Shown here piece after piece: positions 7,710 through 16,842 of a stretch of DNA of 64,000 bases; position 1 is the stretch's first letter; each line of letters starts with the position of its first letter. The position numbers and the translations under genes were made by a program. The notes below the pieces were generated by a model that was not told the DNA's origin, did no database searches, and saw only the letters and a list, made by a program, of their open reading frames with translations. Source of the DNA: Prevotella sp. (GTDB taxonomy: Bacteria; Bacteroidota; Bacteroidia; Bacteroidales; Bacteroidaceae); the NCBI GenBank assembly GCA_016291495.1, contig JAEEXI010000006.1:62001-126000 (forward strand), written 5' to 3'.

Positions 7710-8714
7710 ATGAAAATAGCTTATATCATGTATCCTGGTGCATGTTACTTGGGAGCTGGGGATGGACAGAAAATGCAAGCGGAGATATGGCTAAAAGAAT
7801 TAGAAAGAAAAGGCCATCAGGTTGACCGCATTAATCCATGGGGACATTACGATTGGAAAAGTTATGATGTGATACATGTTTTTGGATTTGGGCTATGGAA
7901 TTATGATATGATACACTGGGGTAGTGGCATTAATTCTAACTTTGTTTTTTCACCTATCATTGACACTAATATGCCAATGTGGAAATATCGTTTGGCCACT
8001 TATTTTGGTTGCAGCAAATTACGTCTATACACCCAGAACTACGCATTAAGGCGACTTAAACCCGATATAAAATTGTTCTTCGCAAGATCCGAATACGAAG
8101 CGAACTACCTTCATCATGGATACGGTATTGAAAAAAATAAAATTGCCATCGTACCTTTATCATATAGAGAGACTAACTATGACCCGACTGTTAAGAAAGA
8201 ACCTTTCTGTCTTTTTGCTGGAACCATGACCCAACCACGCAAAAATGTTCCACGACTCATTGAAGCGGCAAAGAAATATGGTTTTCCGCTTAAACTGGTT
8301 GGTAATACAGGAAATACTGAGTCAGAAGCCCATCTCCGTGCTTTAGTTAACAATGTACCTGGCATTGAGATTTTAGGATTTGTCAGCGATGATGAATTAT
8401 CTTCATTATATAATCGTGCCAAAGTGTTTGCGTTGCCAAGTATCAATGAGGGAGTTGGACTTGTAGCATTAGAAGCAGCATTATGTGGATGTAACATTGT
8501 GATTACCAGCCTAGGAGGTCCTAAAGAATACTATGAGAAGGGAACCGTAGAATTAGTTAATCCGTACAATATTGACAATATTGGGAAAGCTGTACTTAAA
8601 GCATTAGAAGACACTACCGCCCAACCCCAATTACGTAATACAATAATCAAAAAGTATAATGTTTCTGCATGTGTAGATAAACTTATAGGTTATTATCAAC
8701 AAATACATACATAA
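7710..8714 (+). CDS. Glycosyltransferase family 4 (GT-B)
   Basis: Predicted 334-residue retaining glycosyltransferase. The Met before KIAYIMYPGACYLGAGDGQK is the natural start; 15 extra residues upstream would begin within the promoter. The EX7E motif is EGVGLVALE, followed by AALCGCNIVITSLGGPKEYY. The catalytic-domain start LFAGTMTQPRKNVPRLIEA is typical of GT4. AT-rich compared with the next gene. Shorter than its neighbours because the N-terminal domain is compact. Specificity unknown. Confidence 0.88.
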   Translation: MKIAYIMYPGACYLGAGDGQKMQAEIWLKELERKGHQVDRINPWGHYDWKSYDVIHVFGFGLWNYDMIHWGSGINSNFVFSPIIDTNMPMWKYRLATYFGCSKLRLYTQNYALRRLKPDIKLFFARSEYEANYLHHGYGIEKNKIAIVPLSYRETNYDPTVKKEPFCLFAGTMTQPRKNVPRLIEAAKKYGFPLKLVGNTGNTESEAHLRALVNNVPGIEILGFVSDDELSSLYNRAKVFALPSINEGVGLVALEAALCGCNIVITSLGGPKEYYEKGTVELVNPYNIDNIGKAVLKALEDTTAQPQLRNTIIKKYNVSACVDKLIGYYQQIHT

Positions 8715-8734
8715 TTATAAAATCAATCAAATGC

Positions 8735-8800
8735 ATGAAAGATAAAGAAGCAATACGACAGGAACAGAATTTAATGGAAGTCCACCTGCCTATATTATAA
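8735..8800 (+). pseudogene. Vestigial duplicate of the acyltransferase 5' end
   Basis: A 21-codon frame begins MKDKEAIRQEQN and then stops. The acyltransferase at 9960 begins MNDKEALRQGLK, and the two DNA stretches agree at most positions over about 36 bases before diverging. The fragment lies between two glycosyltransferase genes. It looks like a remnant left when the glycosyltransferase at 8822 was inserted or duplicated ahead of the acyltransferase. Probably not functional, although a short peptide cannot be excluded. Confidence 0.6.
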
Positions 8801-8821
8801 AATATTCAATCTACAGACTAT

Positions 8822-9970
8822 ATGAGAATCGGTATAGAAGCACAACGTATCTTCCGCAAGAACAAGCACGGCATGGACTATGTCGTGTTACAGGAGATTC
8901 TTGAAATCCAAAAGATGGATACCGAGAATGAGTATTTCGTCTTTGTCAAGCCTGGAGAAGACAGATGTGTGGAGAGTTCCTCCAATGTACATATCGTAGA
9001 GGTTGATTGTCCCTCCTACCCTCTTTGGGAACAATGGGCGCTGCCTCGTGCTGCCAAGAAAGCAAAAGTGGAGATATTACATTGTACCAGTAACACTGCT
9101 CCAATCTGGTGTGATATTCCTCTCATCTTGACATTGCACGACATTATCTTTTTGGAACCACGTGACAAACAAAACAAATCCTTATATCAGAATCTGGGAT
9201 GGCTGTATCGTAGATTAAATGTTCCGAAGATATTAAATAAATGTCGCAGGATTATTACGGTGTCCCATTTCGAAGAAAAGAATATCATTTCCAAATTGGG
9301 TATCCCTGGAAACCAAATGGCCATGATTTACAATGGCTATAACGAATGGTTTAAGCCAATAGACAATTGTAAGTTGCCAACAACTATTAGTCAGAAGCTA
9401 ACCGCCAATGGCTATTTCTTCTTCCTTGGCAATACCGATCCCAAAAAGAACACAGAACGGACACTGATTGCCTATTCCAAATATCTTGAGAAATCAACTG
9501 TCAAGAGAAAATTACTCATGGCGGATCTTGATTCCAATTACCTCAATGACATCATTGCTCGCAATGGTATTGAGAATATTCGCAACCAGATGGTTATGCC
9601 AGGTTATATCGTCAATAGCGATCTGCCATCTATCTACAACAATGCCTTTGCCTTCCTCTACACCTCCTTGCGAGAGAGTTTTGGTATTCCACTGCTAGAA
9701 GCAATGGCCTGTGGGACGCCTGTGATTACCAGCAACACATCATCTATGCCGGAAATCGGTGGCCCTGACGCTATTCTGATCAACCCAGAAAGCAGTGATG
9801 AGATAGCCAATATGATGCTTCGCCTAGAGTCTGACCATGCATTCTATCAAAAGCAAAAGGAAATCGGATTAGAACGTGCGAAGCTGTTCTCATGGAAGAA
9901 TACGGCAACGAAGCTACTCCAACTCTATCAAGAGGTTTATCAAGAAGTTAATAATAATTATGAACGATAA
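8822..9970 (+). CDS. Glycosyltransferase family 4 (GT-B)
   Basis: Predicted 382-residue GT4 enzyme. It starts MRIGIEAQRIFRKNKHGMDYV and has LTLHDIIF and ITVSHFEEKNI strands in the N-terminal domain. FLGNTDPKKNTERTLIAY begins the donor domain and ESFGIPLLE is the EX7E motif, followed by AMACGTPVITSNTSSMPE, as in mannosyl- or rhamnosyltransferase-like GT4s. It overlaps the acyltransferase start by 11 bases, so the pair is translationally coupled. It is flanked on both sides by copies of the acyltransferase 5' end, suggesting a cassette-like acquisition. Confidence 0.9.
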   Translation: MRIGIEAQRIFRKNKHGMDYVVLQEILEIQKMDTENEYFVFVKPGEDRCVESSSNVHIVEVDCPSYPLWEQWALPRAAKKAKVEILHCTSNTAPIWCDIPLILTLHDIIFLEPRDKQNKSLYQNLGWLYRRLNVPKILNKCRRIITVSHFEEKNIISKLGIPGNQMAMIYNGYNEWFKPIDNCKLPTTISQKLTANGYFFFLGNTDPKKNTERTLIAYSKYLEKSTVKRKLLMADLDSNYLNDIIARNGIENIRNQMVMPGYIVNSDLPSIYNNAFAFLYTSLRESFGIPLLEAMACGTPVITSNTSSMPEIGGPDAILINPESSDEIANMMLRLESDHAFYQKQKEIGLERAKLFSWKNTATKLLQLYQEVYQEVNNNYER

Positions 9971-10571
9971 AGAAGCACTACGACAGGGACTGAAAGACAA
10001 CCCGAGACTGAAGCGATGGTTGGACTATCTCATCATGAACCAACGGGATGCACGACCACGCTGGTATATCCGGATGCTGGCTCCATTGTACCAGCACAGG
10101 GGAAGAGGTTCCAAGATATATCCCAGTGTGAGGATGGACACCCCGCCCTACCGGAAATTCTCGTTAGGAAAGCGGAGTGTGATCGAGTCATACTGCTGTA
10201 TCAACAATGCAGTAGGTGATGTTGTGATTGGCGATTATACCCGTATCGGCATCCATAATACGATTATCGGACCTGTGACCATCGGTAGTCATGTGAATCT
10301 CGCCCAAGGGATTGTCGTCACCGCCCTGAACCACAATTTCGAGGATACCACCCTGCGGATCGATGAACAAGGTATCTCCACCCAACCAGTAGTGATTGGC
10401 GATGACGTATGGGTTGGAGCCAATGCGGTTATTCTGCCAGGTGTGAAGATTGGCAAGCATGTTGTGGTAGCGGCAGGTGCCGTAGTCACGAAAGACGTGC
10501 CTGACTACTGCGTAGTTGCTGGGGTGCCAGCAAGGGTAGTTAAGAAGTTAGAGGAAAATAAAGAAAGATAG
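9960..10571 (+). CDS. Hexapeptide-repeat (left-handed beta-helix) acyltransferase
   Basis: 203-residue acyltransferase of the WbbJ/maltose-O-acetyltransferase-like class, expected to O-acetylate a sugar of the polysaccharide using acetyl-CoA. Hexapeptide repeats run from about residue 80 onward (VVIGDYTRIGIHNTI, IGPVTIGSHVNL, VVIGDDVWVGANAVILPGVKIG). A catalytic His sits in the loop ALNHNFED, and the C-terminus has GAVVTKDVPDYCVVAGVPAR. ATG at 9960 is chosen because the upstream 28 residues are the shadow of the glycosyltransferase end; a degenerate copy of this same start exists at 8735. Last gene of the plus-strand polysaccharide group. Confidence 0.9.
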   Translation: MNDKEALRQGLKDNPRLKRWLDYLIMNQRDARPRWYIRMLAPLYQHRGRGSKIYPSVRMDTPPYRKFSLGKRSVIESYCCINNAVGDVVIGDYTRIGIHNTIIGPVTIGSHVNLAQGIVVTALNHNFEDTTLRIDEQGISTQPVVIGDDVWVGANAVILPGVKIGKHVVVAAGAVVTKDVPDYCVVAGVPARVVKKLEENKER

Positions 10572-10577
10572 AAGAAG

Positions 10578-10916
10578 TTAGCCAAATAAATCGAGGGAGA
10601 GGTCTTGCTGGGGCTTCTCCTCTTCTTTTTCCCCAGCCTGTTCCTCACGGAACTGGAGCATCATCTGACGGGCATCGGCAGAGCCTTCCGTGTTCAGACG
10701 GTAATAGCCACGACGGCCGGTACTCTCTATCAACGACTGGTTAGACTTACTGTTGCGAAGCAAAAACTGTTGCACATACGAACGGATTTCCTCATAGTCA
10801 GGCTGGATAAAGAACGTACAATTCATATTGTAAACATGCTTGGCAATAGCCTGCACGCTTACACCTCCCGTTCCTGCCTCAGTCAGGATATTCAGTATCT
10901 GCTGGTCGTAAGTCAT
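10578..10916 (-). CDS. Small conserved-looking protein, possible winged-helix
   Basis: 112 residues starting MTYDQQILNILTEAGTGGVSVQAIAKHVYNMN, which reads like a helix-turn-helix or winged-helix fold (helix, SVQAIAKHVYN, then an RGYYRLN wing). The C-terminus is Glu/Gln-rich and ends LSLDLFG. An upstream in-frame Met exists, but those 24 residues are encoded by the heptamer array at 10923-10964 and are not credible protein. Possibly a DNA-binding or accessory protein; I do not recognise a named family. It converges on the acyltransferase with a 6-base gap. Confidence 0.65.
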   Translation of the reverse strand: MTYDQQILNILTEAGTGGVSVQAIAKHVYNMNCTFFIQPDYEEIRSYVQQFLLRNSKSNQSLIESTGRRGYYRLNTEGSADARQMMLQFREEQAGEKEEEKPQQDLSLDLFG

Positions 10917-10922
10917 TTGTTT

Positions 10923-10964
10923 AGAGGTGAGAGGTAAGAGGTAAGAGGTAAGAGGTGAGATGTG
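10923..10964 (+). repeat. Six 7-bp repeats (AGAGGTA/AGAGGTG)
   Basis: Consecutive heptamers AGAGGTG, AGAGGTA (three), AGAGGTG and AGATGTG between two minus-strand genes. The same family is found at 16781-16808 and, in reverse complement, inside uvrA at 35379-35406. Confidence 0.9.
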
Positions 10965-10968
10965 AGAT

Positions 10969-11003
10969 AAAAAAGGCTGGTACGCCATGAAAGCTTACCA
11001 GCC
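10969..11003 (-). terminator. Rho-independent terminator
   Basis: Stem GGCTGGTA (10975-10982) with TACCAGCC (10996-11003) and a run of A at 10969-10974 that is a U tract on the minus strand. It ends the transcript of the small winged-helix gene at 11025. Confidence 0.8.
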
Positions 11004-11024
11004 CTTTTATGCTTTTTGATTTGA

Positions 11025-11336
11025 TTAAGCAAGTGTAATCTTCTCGTCAGCGGCTGCGAGCTTGCCCTCTTTGAAGAGCCAACCCAGACCGAGCAGAGTC
11101 TCCTCCTCGCTGATCTTAGCTGCCTTAGCGATTTCCTTAACGGTCAGAGCCTTACCAGCTGCAGCAAGTGCCTGATAAACATCACCAGCCTTGAAACCAG
11201 CGTTCTCTGCGTTTACAACAGCAGCCTTAGCAGCAGCTACCTTCTTAGGAGCAGCAGCTTTCTTTACGGTTGCCTTCTTGGGCTCTTCTGCCTTTACAGG
11301 AGCAGCGGCCTTCTTTGTAGTCTTCTTTTCTGCCAT
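11025..11336 (-). CDS. Winged-helix protein with histone H1-like Lys/Ala tail (DUF2582-like)
   Basis: 103 residues. The first 40 are almost only Ala, Lys, Pro, Val and Glu (KKTTKKAAAPVKAEE...), like histone H1 tails. The rest, FKAGDVYQALAAAGKALTVKEIAKAAKISEEETLLGLGWLFKEGKL, is a compact winged helix-turn-helix of the DUF2582 type common in Bacteroidales. Probably a nucleoid-associated or abundant DNA-binding protein; codon use appears strongly biased. Monocistronic: own promoter (11399-11406) and own terminator. Confidence 0.85.
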   Translation of the reverse strand: MAEKKTTKKAAAPVKAEEPKKATVKKAAAPKKVAAAKAAVVNAENAGFKAGDVYQALAAAGKALTVKEIAKAAKISEEETLLGLGWLFKEGKLAAADEKITLA

Positions 11337-11398
11337 AATTCAAATAATTAATACGCTATTGAAATGTTGTCTTTAATAAGATTTATTATTTCTGCGTG

Positions 11399-11406
11399 CA
11401 AAATTA
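11399..11406 (-). promoter_or_regulatory. -7 box of the H1-like gene
   Basis: CAAAATTA on the plus strand reads TAATTTTG on the minus strand, matching TAnnTTTG, about 60 bases upstream of the ATG at 11336. Confidence 0.6.
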
Positions 11407-11477
11407 AGAACTTTTCAGAAAACTTGTTTTCGTACACAATACTTATTTAACAAATCAGCGGCTATTCTTGACTTAGG

Positions 11478-13232
11478 TCAAGTTAGATGAACCTCTAACT
11501 GCAACTCTTCCAGTTGTTTAGCATCCAACTCACCAGGAGCATCCAACATCACATCACGACCCGAATTGTTCTTCGGGAAGGCAATGCAGTCACGGATAGA
11601 ATCCAGACCTGCCATCAGACTCACAAAGCGGTCGAGACCGAAGGCAAGACCTGCATGAGGAGGTGCTCCATACTTGAAGGCATTGATCAAGAAACCGAAC
11701 TGTGCCATAGCACGTTCTGGGGTAAAGCCCAGAATCTGGAACATCTTCTCCTGCAACTTACCATCGTGGATACGCAGTGAACCACCGCCCACTTCTACTC
11801 CATTACATACGAAGTCGTAGGCAACGGCGCGTACCTTCTCTGGTGCGGTATCCAGCAAGGGGATATCATCAGGATTCGGCAATGTGAATGGATGGTGCGT
11901 AGCCATTAGGCGCTGTTCCTCGTCACTCCACTCGAAGAGGGGGAAGTCGACAATCCACAGACACACGAAGTTGTCTTTGTCACGCAGTCCGAGACGATCA
12001 CCCATCTCCAAACGCAACGTGCAGAGCTGGGTACGAGTCTTATTGGCCTTATCGCCACTGAGAATCAGTACCAGATCGCCATCCTTGGCACCCGTCTTCT
12101 CCTTCAGTTTCTGCCAAACCTCAGGCTGGTAGAACTTATCAATGGATGTCTTCACCGTACCATCAGCATTGAACTTCACATAGACCAAACCCTTGGCACC
12201 TACCTGCGGACGCTTCACGAAGTCGGTCAACTGATCGAGCTGCTTACGGGTATATTCCGCACAGCCAGGAACCACGATACCACCAATGTATTCCGCCTCG
12301 TTGAATACGGGGAACTCACCCGTACCCTTCAGCACGTCCATCAACTCCACAAACTCCATTCCGAAACGCAGGTCCGGCTTATCAGAACCGAAACGGCGCA
12401 TGGCCTCATGCCATGTCATCCGCTGCAACTTAGGCAGTTCCACACCACGAACCTCCTTGAACAGATGACGAGCCAAATCCTCGAAAATCTCCAGCACATC
12501 CTCCTGATCAGCAAACGACATCTCACAGTCAATCTGTGTGAACTCGGGCTGACGGTCTGCACGCAGGTCCTCATCGCGGAAACACTTGGCTATCTGGAAA
12601 TAACGGTCAAAGCCCGATACCATCAACAACTGCTTCAGCGTCTGCGGACTCTGGGGCAGCGCATAGAACTGACCAGGATTCATACGTGAAGGCACCACGA
12701 AGTCGCGGGCTCCCTCAGGTGTCGATCCAATCAAAATCGGTGTCTCCACCTCAATGAAGTTCTTGTTATCCAGGAAGTTACGAATCAAGATCGTCATACG
12801 GTGGCGCAGTTCCAGGTTCTTACGAACACAGCTACGGCGCAAGTCCAGATAACGATACTTCATACGGATATCATCACCACCGTCCGTGTTATCCTCAATG
12901 GTGAAAGGAGGTGTCAGACTCTCGCTCAGCACATTCAGTTCTTGAGCGATGATCTCAATCTCTCCCGTCGGGATATTCTTGTTCTTACTCTCACGTTCAT
13001 TGACGGTACCCTTCACCTGAATACACCACTCACGACCAAGTTTGTTAGCCTGTTCGCAAAGGGCAGCATCTTTCGATTCGTCGAATACCAACTGTGTGAT
13101 ACCATAACGATCACGCAGATCAACGAAAGTCATACCACCCATCTTACGGGTTTTCTGCACCCATCCGGCCAATGTCACTACACTACCGGTATCTGTGAGT
13201 CTCAACTCACCACATGTTTTTGTCCTATACAT
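11478..13232 (-). CDS. aspS: Aspartate-tRNA ligase
   Basis: Class II aminoacyl-tRNA synthetase charging tRNA-Asp (584 residues, normal for the bacterial form with the inserted GAD domain). Visible: N-terminal OB-fold ([32 protein letters not shown]), motif 2 [18 protein letters not shown], the aspartate-binding region, the GAD insert in the middle, and motif 3 GLAFGLDRF near the C-terminus. It begins 22 bases after the uxuB stop on the same strand and may be partly cotranscribed with it. No tRNA gene is nearby. Confidence 0.97.
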   Translation of the reverse strand: MYRTKTCGELRLTDTGSVVTLAGWVQKTRKMGGMTFVDLRDRYGITQLVFDESKDAALCEQANKLGREWCIQVKGTVNERESKNKNIPTGEIEIIAQELNVLSESLTPPFTIEDNTDGGDDIRMKYRYLDLRRSCVRKNLELRHRMTILIRNFLDNKNFIEVETPILIGSTPEGARDFVVPSRMNPGQFYALPQSPQTLKQLLMVSGFDRYFQIAKCFRDEDLRADRQPEFTQIDCEMSFADQEDVLEIFEDLARHLFKEVRGVELPKLQRMTWHEAMRRFGSDKPDLRFGMEFVELMDVLKGTGEFPVFNEAEYIGGIVVPGCAEYTRKQLDQLTDFVKRPQVGAKGLVYVKFNADGTVKTSIDKFYQPEVWQKLKEKTGAKDGDLVLILSGDKANKTRTQLCTLRLEMGDRLGLRDKDNFVCLWIVDFPLFEWSDEEQRLMATHHPFTLPNPDDIPLLDTAPEKVRAVAYDFVCNGVEVGGGSLRIHDGKLQEKMFQILGFTPERAMAQFGFLINAFKYGAPPHAGLAFGLDRFVSLMAGLDSIRDCIAFPKNNSGRDVMLDAPGELDAKQLEELQLEVHLT

Positions 13233-13254
13233 TATTTATAAATTATATGGTTCT

Positions 13255-14841
13255 TTATCTTGCAGCTACATACTTATGTAACGTGACACGTACGGCACCG
13301 TTTCCTGCATACAACTCCTTCACCATACCCTCAATCTGTTCGCCCAAACCAGCCTCATAGAGGTCAAGTCCGAAGACATCCTTACGACTATAGAGTTTCT
13401 TCAGCGGACTCCAGTCCTGATCGGCTTTGCCAATCTGCAGCGGAGCCACGATGGCCTGCAACTCCTCGAGCATGGGATCAGGCGAGCAGTCGAACGGCGT
13501 ACCGTCGTCCTTGATACCCTTCAGATAACGGGCGTAGCCTGCCAATGTCAGCGGAATCAGTACCAGATTGCTCTTATCCAGTCCACGAGCGATGTACTTC
13601 TTCAGCGTCTCACCAAAACGGATGGGCAACTTCTGGCTGGTATCCATCGCGATACGCTGCGGAGCATCGGGCATAAACGGATTCGGCAGACGACGATTGA
13701 TCACAGCGCCAATGAACTCGTAGGGATTCAGTACGCCTGGATCAACGACTACGGGCATGGCCTCCATATATCCAATCTTCTGGATAAACGGGCGCAAGTC
13801 CTCGTCAGCCATCTCGGCACTGATCAGCGTGTAGCCCAACATACAGCCATAGATACTCATGGCAGTGTGCAGCGGATTCAGACACGTGGTCACCTTCATC
13901 GTTTCCACTTTATCCACGGTCTCACGCGTCGTATAGAGTGCGCCACCCAAATCCAATGGTGGACGACCATTGGTATAGTTGTCCTCGATGACCAGATACT
14001 GCACCTCCTCGGCATTCACGAAGGGTGCCGTAAAGGTATGTTTCTCTGTCTCGATATAGTTGTTATCCTCGAAACCGTCCTGTGCCAACAACTCCTTCAC
14101 CTTCTCGTGTGGACGAGGGGTAATCTTATCAATCATCGACCAGGGGAACGTCATCTTCTTCTCGTCCTTCAGATAGTCGAGGAAGGCTGCAGGAACCAGT
14201 CCGTCTTTCACCCAGCGCTCAGCATAAGCAAATACGCCAGCCTTTACCTTATCGCCGTTATGCGAGCAGTTGTCCATCGACTGCACTGTGAGCGGCAACT
14301 TTCCAGCGTTGAAACGCTCCAACAGCAGTGCACACACCTTACCCATTGCGAATACCGGCTTCAGTCCGCGAGCCAAATCGGCCTCGTTGAACGTGTAACC
14401 CTTCTCGGTGATGGTGAACGAAATCATCTGCAGACTTGGGTTCTTGAAGATCTCAACCAGTCGGTTCCAATCCTCAAATTGCGGGTCAGCTTTCAAGGCT
14501 TCCGTCACACTAGCAATCACCTTCTTCTCGATAGAACCATCTGAGCAGAGGTTCACGCAGAGCGACAGGTTGTTATAAGGAGCATAAGCCTTGTCAATGA
14601 CCTCGAAGTCGAAGGTCTCGGCTACAATTACACCGCGATCGTACTTACCTGTATTCAGTGCATCGTTCAGGATGGCTGCAGGGAAGGCACGGAAAATGTT
14701 TCCGCCACCGAAGTGTACCCACGTGGGCTCCTTGGCTGTCTTCTCACGTACAGCCTTTAGGTCAAACTTAGGAAGCTGGTAGCCCTTGGCTTCCCACTCT
14801 GCGGCATTATAATTACCGCTAAAAATATCATTTAACTTCAT
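13255..14841 (-). CDS. uxuB: Fructuronate reductase / mannitol dehydrogenase family
   Basis: 528-residue member of the long-chain mannitol dehydrogenase family. Next to uxuA, the expected reaction is NADH-dependent interconversion of D-fructuronate and D-mannonate in hexuronate catabolism. Visible: N-terminal Rossmann region WVHFGGGNIFRAFPAAILN, the segment PFVNAEEVQYLVIEDNYTNGRPPL, and the C-terminal all-helical domain. The Met before KLNDIFSGNY is preferred; the upstream extension MFNVQCS is encoded by TGAACAT heptamers between the genes. Coupled to uxuA with 20 bases between. A mannitol or altronate role is possible but less likely. Confidence 0.87.
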   Translation of the reverse strand: MKLNDIFSGNYNAAEWEAKGYQLPKFDLKAVREKTAKEPTWVHFGGGNIFRAFPAAILNDALNTGKYDRGVIVAETFDFEVIDKAYAPYNNLSLCVNLCSDGSIEKKVIASVTEALKADPQFEDWNRLVEIFKNPSLQMISFTITEKGYTFNEADLARGLKPVFAMGKVCALLLERFNAGKLPLTVQSMDNCSHNGDKVKAGVFAYAERWVKDGLVPAAFLDYLKDEKKMTFPWSMIDKITPRPHEKVKELLAQDGFEDNNYIETEKHTFTAPFVNAEEVQYLVIEDNYTNGRPPLDLGGALYTTRETVDKVETMKVTTCLNPLHTAMSIYGCMLGYTLISAEMADEDLRPFIQKIGYMEAMPVVVDPGVLNPYEFIGAVINRRLPNPFMPDAPQRIAMDTSQKLPIRFGETLKKYIARGLDKSNLVLIPLTLAGYARYLKGIKDDGTPFDCSPDPMLEELQAIVAPLQIGKADQDWSPLKKLYSRKDVFGLDLYEAGLGEQIEGMVKELYAGNGAVRVTLHKYVAAR

Positions 14842-14861
14842 TGAACATTGAACATTGAACA

Positions 14862-16115
14862 TTAATCGAAAAAGCCTGGTTGCTTATATTCGATTCCTAA
14901 CTCTCTATCAACGGTAGCCAGGATGCCCTGTACCTGACCGAGGGCGAACATGCGGCCCAAGAGCGTATAGCCCGCATTGTGACCATGACTGCTCTCGTCA
15001 AACACACCACCAGGCTGGTCCGTGAAGGTCATACCGTGATCCACACGCATAGGCAGCGCTGGGTTTTCTTTCTCGAAGATACGACACAGCTCGATGAGGT
15101 CTGCACGTCCTCCAAGATGCGAAGCCTCCGTGAAGTCGCCATTCGGGAAGATATGGCATGAGCGCAGATGTACAAAGTGGGTGCGAGAGGCAAACTTCTG
15201 AGCCAATTCCACTACATTATTATATGCACCAGCACTCAGCGAACCAGCACAGAACGTCAGACCGTTGTGCTTGTTAGGCACAGCGTCGAGGAACCACTGG
15301 ATATCCTCCTCGGTACGTACGATACGTGGCAAACCGAGAATCTCAATGGGGGGATCGTCGGGGTGAACACACATGTTCATGTTGCACTCCTCGCAAACAG
15401 GCATGATTGCCTCGAGGAAGTATTTCATGTTGGCACGCAACTTGGCCTTGTCGATGCCCTTATACAGGTCGAGGAACTCACGGAACTTCTGTACGGGAGC
15501 CTCATCGTTCTCACTGAAGTTGCCAGAGACAAAGCCCTGCGTCTTGATGACGATGTTTTCCACCAGCTTATGGTCCTTCTCAGGCGTCATCGTCTTAGCC
15601 AGCTCATCGCACTCGGCAATCACACTGCGGCCTTCGCCCCACCCTTCAGGGAACTGGAACTTCTCCCACTCCTCGCGAGCACCTGGGCGCTTCAGAATAT
15701 AGATGTCGAAATAAGCAAATTCGGCATAGTTGAAATACAGGTTCGTGGCACCGTTAGGGTTGTCGTGGAACAAGTCCGTACGTGCCCAGTCCAATACCGG
15801 CATGAAGTTGTAGCAGATGCAGTGGATGCCCTCTGCCGACAGGTTGCGCAGACTCTCCTTATATACCTCGATCTGCTCATCACGGTCAGGACCACCATAT
15901 TTGATTGTCTCCACCACAGGAAGACTCTCTACCACGCTCCAGCGCATACCATAACTCTCGATATACTCACGCAGGTCGCGAATCTTCTCACGTGTCCATA
16001 CTTGGCCTAAAGGTACGTCATGCAGGGCTGTCACAATACCTTCCACTCCGATTTGTCTCAACTGGGCAAGGGTTATCTTATCCTTCTTGCCAAACCATCT
16101 CCATGTTCTTTCCAT
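14862..16115 (-). CDS. uxuA: Mannonate dehydratase
   Basis: Converts D-mannonate to 2-keto-3-deoxygluconate, the step after fructuronate reductase in glucuronate degradation. TIM-barrel enzyme of 417 residues. The N-terminus MERTWRWFGKKDKITLAQLRQIGVEGIV is the standard start; 19 extra upstream residues read through the promoter and are rejected. Metal and substrate residues lie in MCVHPDDPP, HLRSCHIF and MRVDHGMTF (Cys, His and Asp ligands of Fe or Mn). The promoter -7 box lies 24 bases upstream at 16139-16146. First gene of uxuA-uxuB. Confidence 0.95.
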   Translation of the reverse strand: MERTWRWFGKKDKITLAQLRQIGVEGIVTALHDVPLGQVWTREKIRDLREYIESYGMRWSVVESLPVVETIKYGGPDRDEQIEVYKESLRNLSAEGIHCICYNFMPVLDWARTDLFHDNPNGATNLYFNYAEFAYFDIYILKRPGAREEWEKFQFPEGWGEGRSVIAECDELAKTMTPEKDHKLVENIVIKTQGFVSGNFSENDEAPVQKFREFLDLYKGIDKAKLRANMKYFLEAIMPVCEECNMNMCVHPDDPPIEILGLPRIVRTEEDIQWFLDAVPNKHNGLTFCAGSLSAGAYNNVVELAQKFASRTHFVHLRSCHIFPNGDFTEASHLGGRADLIELCRIFEKENPALPMRVDHGMTFTDQPGGVFDESSHGHNAGYTLLGRMFALGQVQGILATVDRELGIEYKQPGFFD

Positions 16116-16138
16116 AATATTATTTTCAAATTTCCCTG

Positions 16139-16146
16139 CAAAGATA
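16139..16146 (-). promoter_or_regulatory. -7 box of the uxuA-uxuB operon
   Basis: CAAAGATA reads TATCTTTG on the minus strand, 24 bases before the uxuA ATG. The remaining intergenic stretch up to the DUF1573 gene is AT-rich; TACATTTG near 16329 is a candidate -7 box for that plus-strand gene. Unlike the other divergent pairs these boxes are far apart. Confidence 0.6.
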
Positions 16147-16391
16147 CGAAAAATTCGATTAAGTAAGAACAAAAGTAATTTATTTCTTTGTATAGAATAT
16201 GAGATTTTATATCATAAGACACAAGTTGCAGGAGCCAAAGAGTCAGCGGATGTAAAACTTAAATTATTAAATTTATTAAAATTGTTAAAAATCAAACGTC
16301 AAATGATACAAGTATGGGGAAAATGCCTTACATTTGCAACAGCTTAATGTAAAAAGGTAGAAAAGTAAATAGGTAAAAAGCAATTAAAACA

Positions 16392-16781
16392 ATGAAAAAG
16401 ATAATACTGATGACCCTGATGCTGGTATGTGGCATGACTATTGTCCTTGCCCAGAAACCTGCACAGATTAAGTTCGACAAGACTACTCATAACTTCGGCA
16501 ACTTCTCTGAGAAAGAACCTGTAGTATCCTGCACCTTCACGTTCAGCAATGTAGGGGAACAGCCGCTGGTCATCAACCAGGCTGTGGCTAGTTGCGGATG
16601 CACCGTACCCGAATACACCAAGACTCCCATCCAACCCGGTGAGAAGGGTGAAATCAAGGTGACCTACAACGGAACAGGCAAGTTCCCAGGACACTTCAAA
16701 AAGTCTATCACGGTACGAACCAACGGTGCCGTAGAAATGACCCGCCTGTATATCGAAGGAGATATGACGGAAGCGAAATAA
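16392..16781 (+). CDS. DUF1573 exported protein
   Basis: 129 residues with a signal peptide (MKKIILMTLMLVCGMTIVLAQ) followed by one DUF1573 Ig-like domain: IKFDKTTHNFGNFSEKEPVVSCTFTFSNVGEQPLVI, then ASCGCTVPEY with its CGC motif, and PGEKGEIKVTYNGTGKFPG. A common periplasmic or surface protein family in Bacteroidota of unknown biochemical role. Single gene ended by the palindromic terminator at 16813. Confidence 0.9.
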   Translation: MKKIILMTLMLVCGMTIVLAQKPAQIKFDKTTHNFGNFSEKEPVVSCTFTFSNVGEQPLVINQAVASCGCTVPEYTKTPIQPGEKGEIKVTYNGTGKFPGHFKKSITVRTNGAVEMTRLYIEGDMTEAK

Positions 16782-16808
16782 GAAGTAAGAGGTGAGAGGT
16801 AAGAGGTA
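16781..16808 (+). repeat. Four 7-bp repeats (AGAGGTA type)
   Basis: AGAAGTA, AGAGGTG, AGAGGTA, AGAGGTA directly after the DUF1573 stop and before its terminator. Same family as 10923-10964. Confidence 0.85.
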
Positions 16809-16812
16809 AGAT

Positions 16813-16840
16813 AAAAAGGCATCGCATGCGATGCCTTTTT
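16813..16840. terminator. Bidirectional palindromic terminator
   Basis: A perfect 28-bp palindrome, with GGCATCG/CGATGCC arms flanked by five A and five T, lies between the convergent DUF1573 and DUF3078 genes. It can terminate both. Confidence 0.88.
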
Positions 16841-16842
16841 GT

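Noticed and set aside
10917..10988. N-terminal extension of the small gene at 10578
   Set aside because: The extra 24 residues are a translation of heptamer repeats; the internal Met gives a natural start.
15168..16010. Plus-strand open frame opposite uxuA
   Set aside because: uxuA is full length with all metal ligands; the opposite frame is a composition artefact.
16172..16391. Riboswitch or structured RNA upstream of the DUF1573 gene
   Set aside because: The stretch is low-complexity AT-rich DNA without conserved stems that I can recognise.
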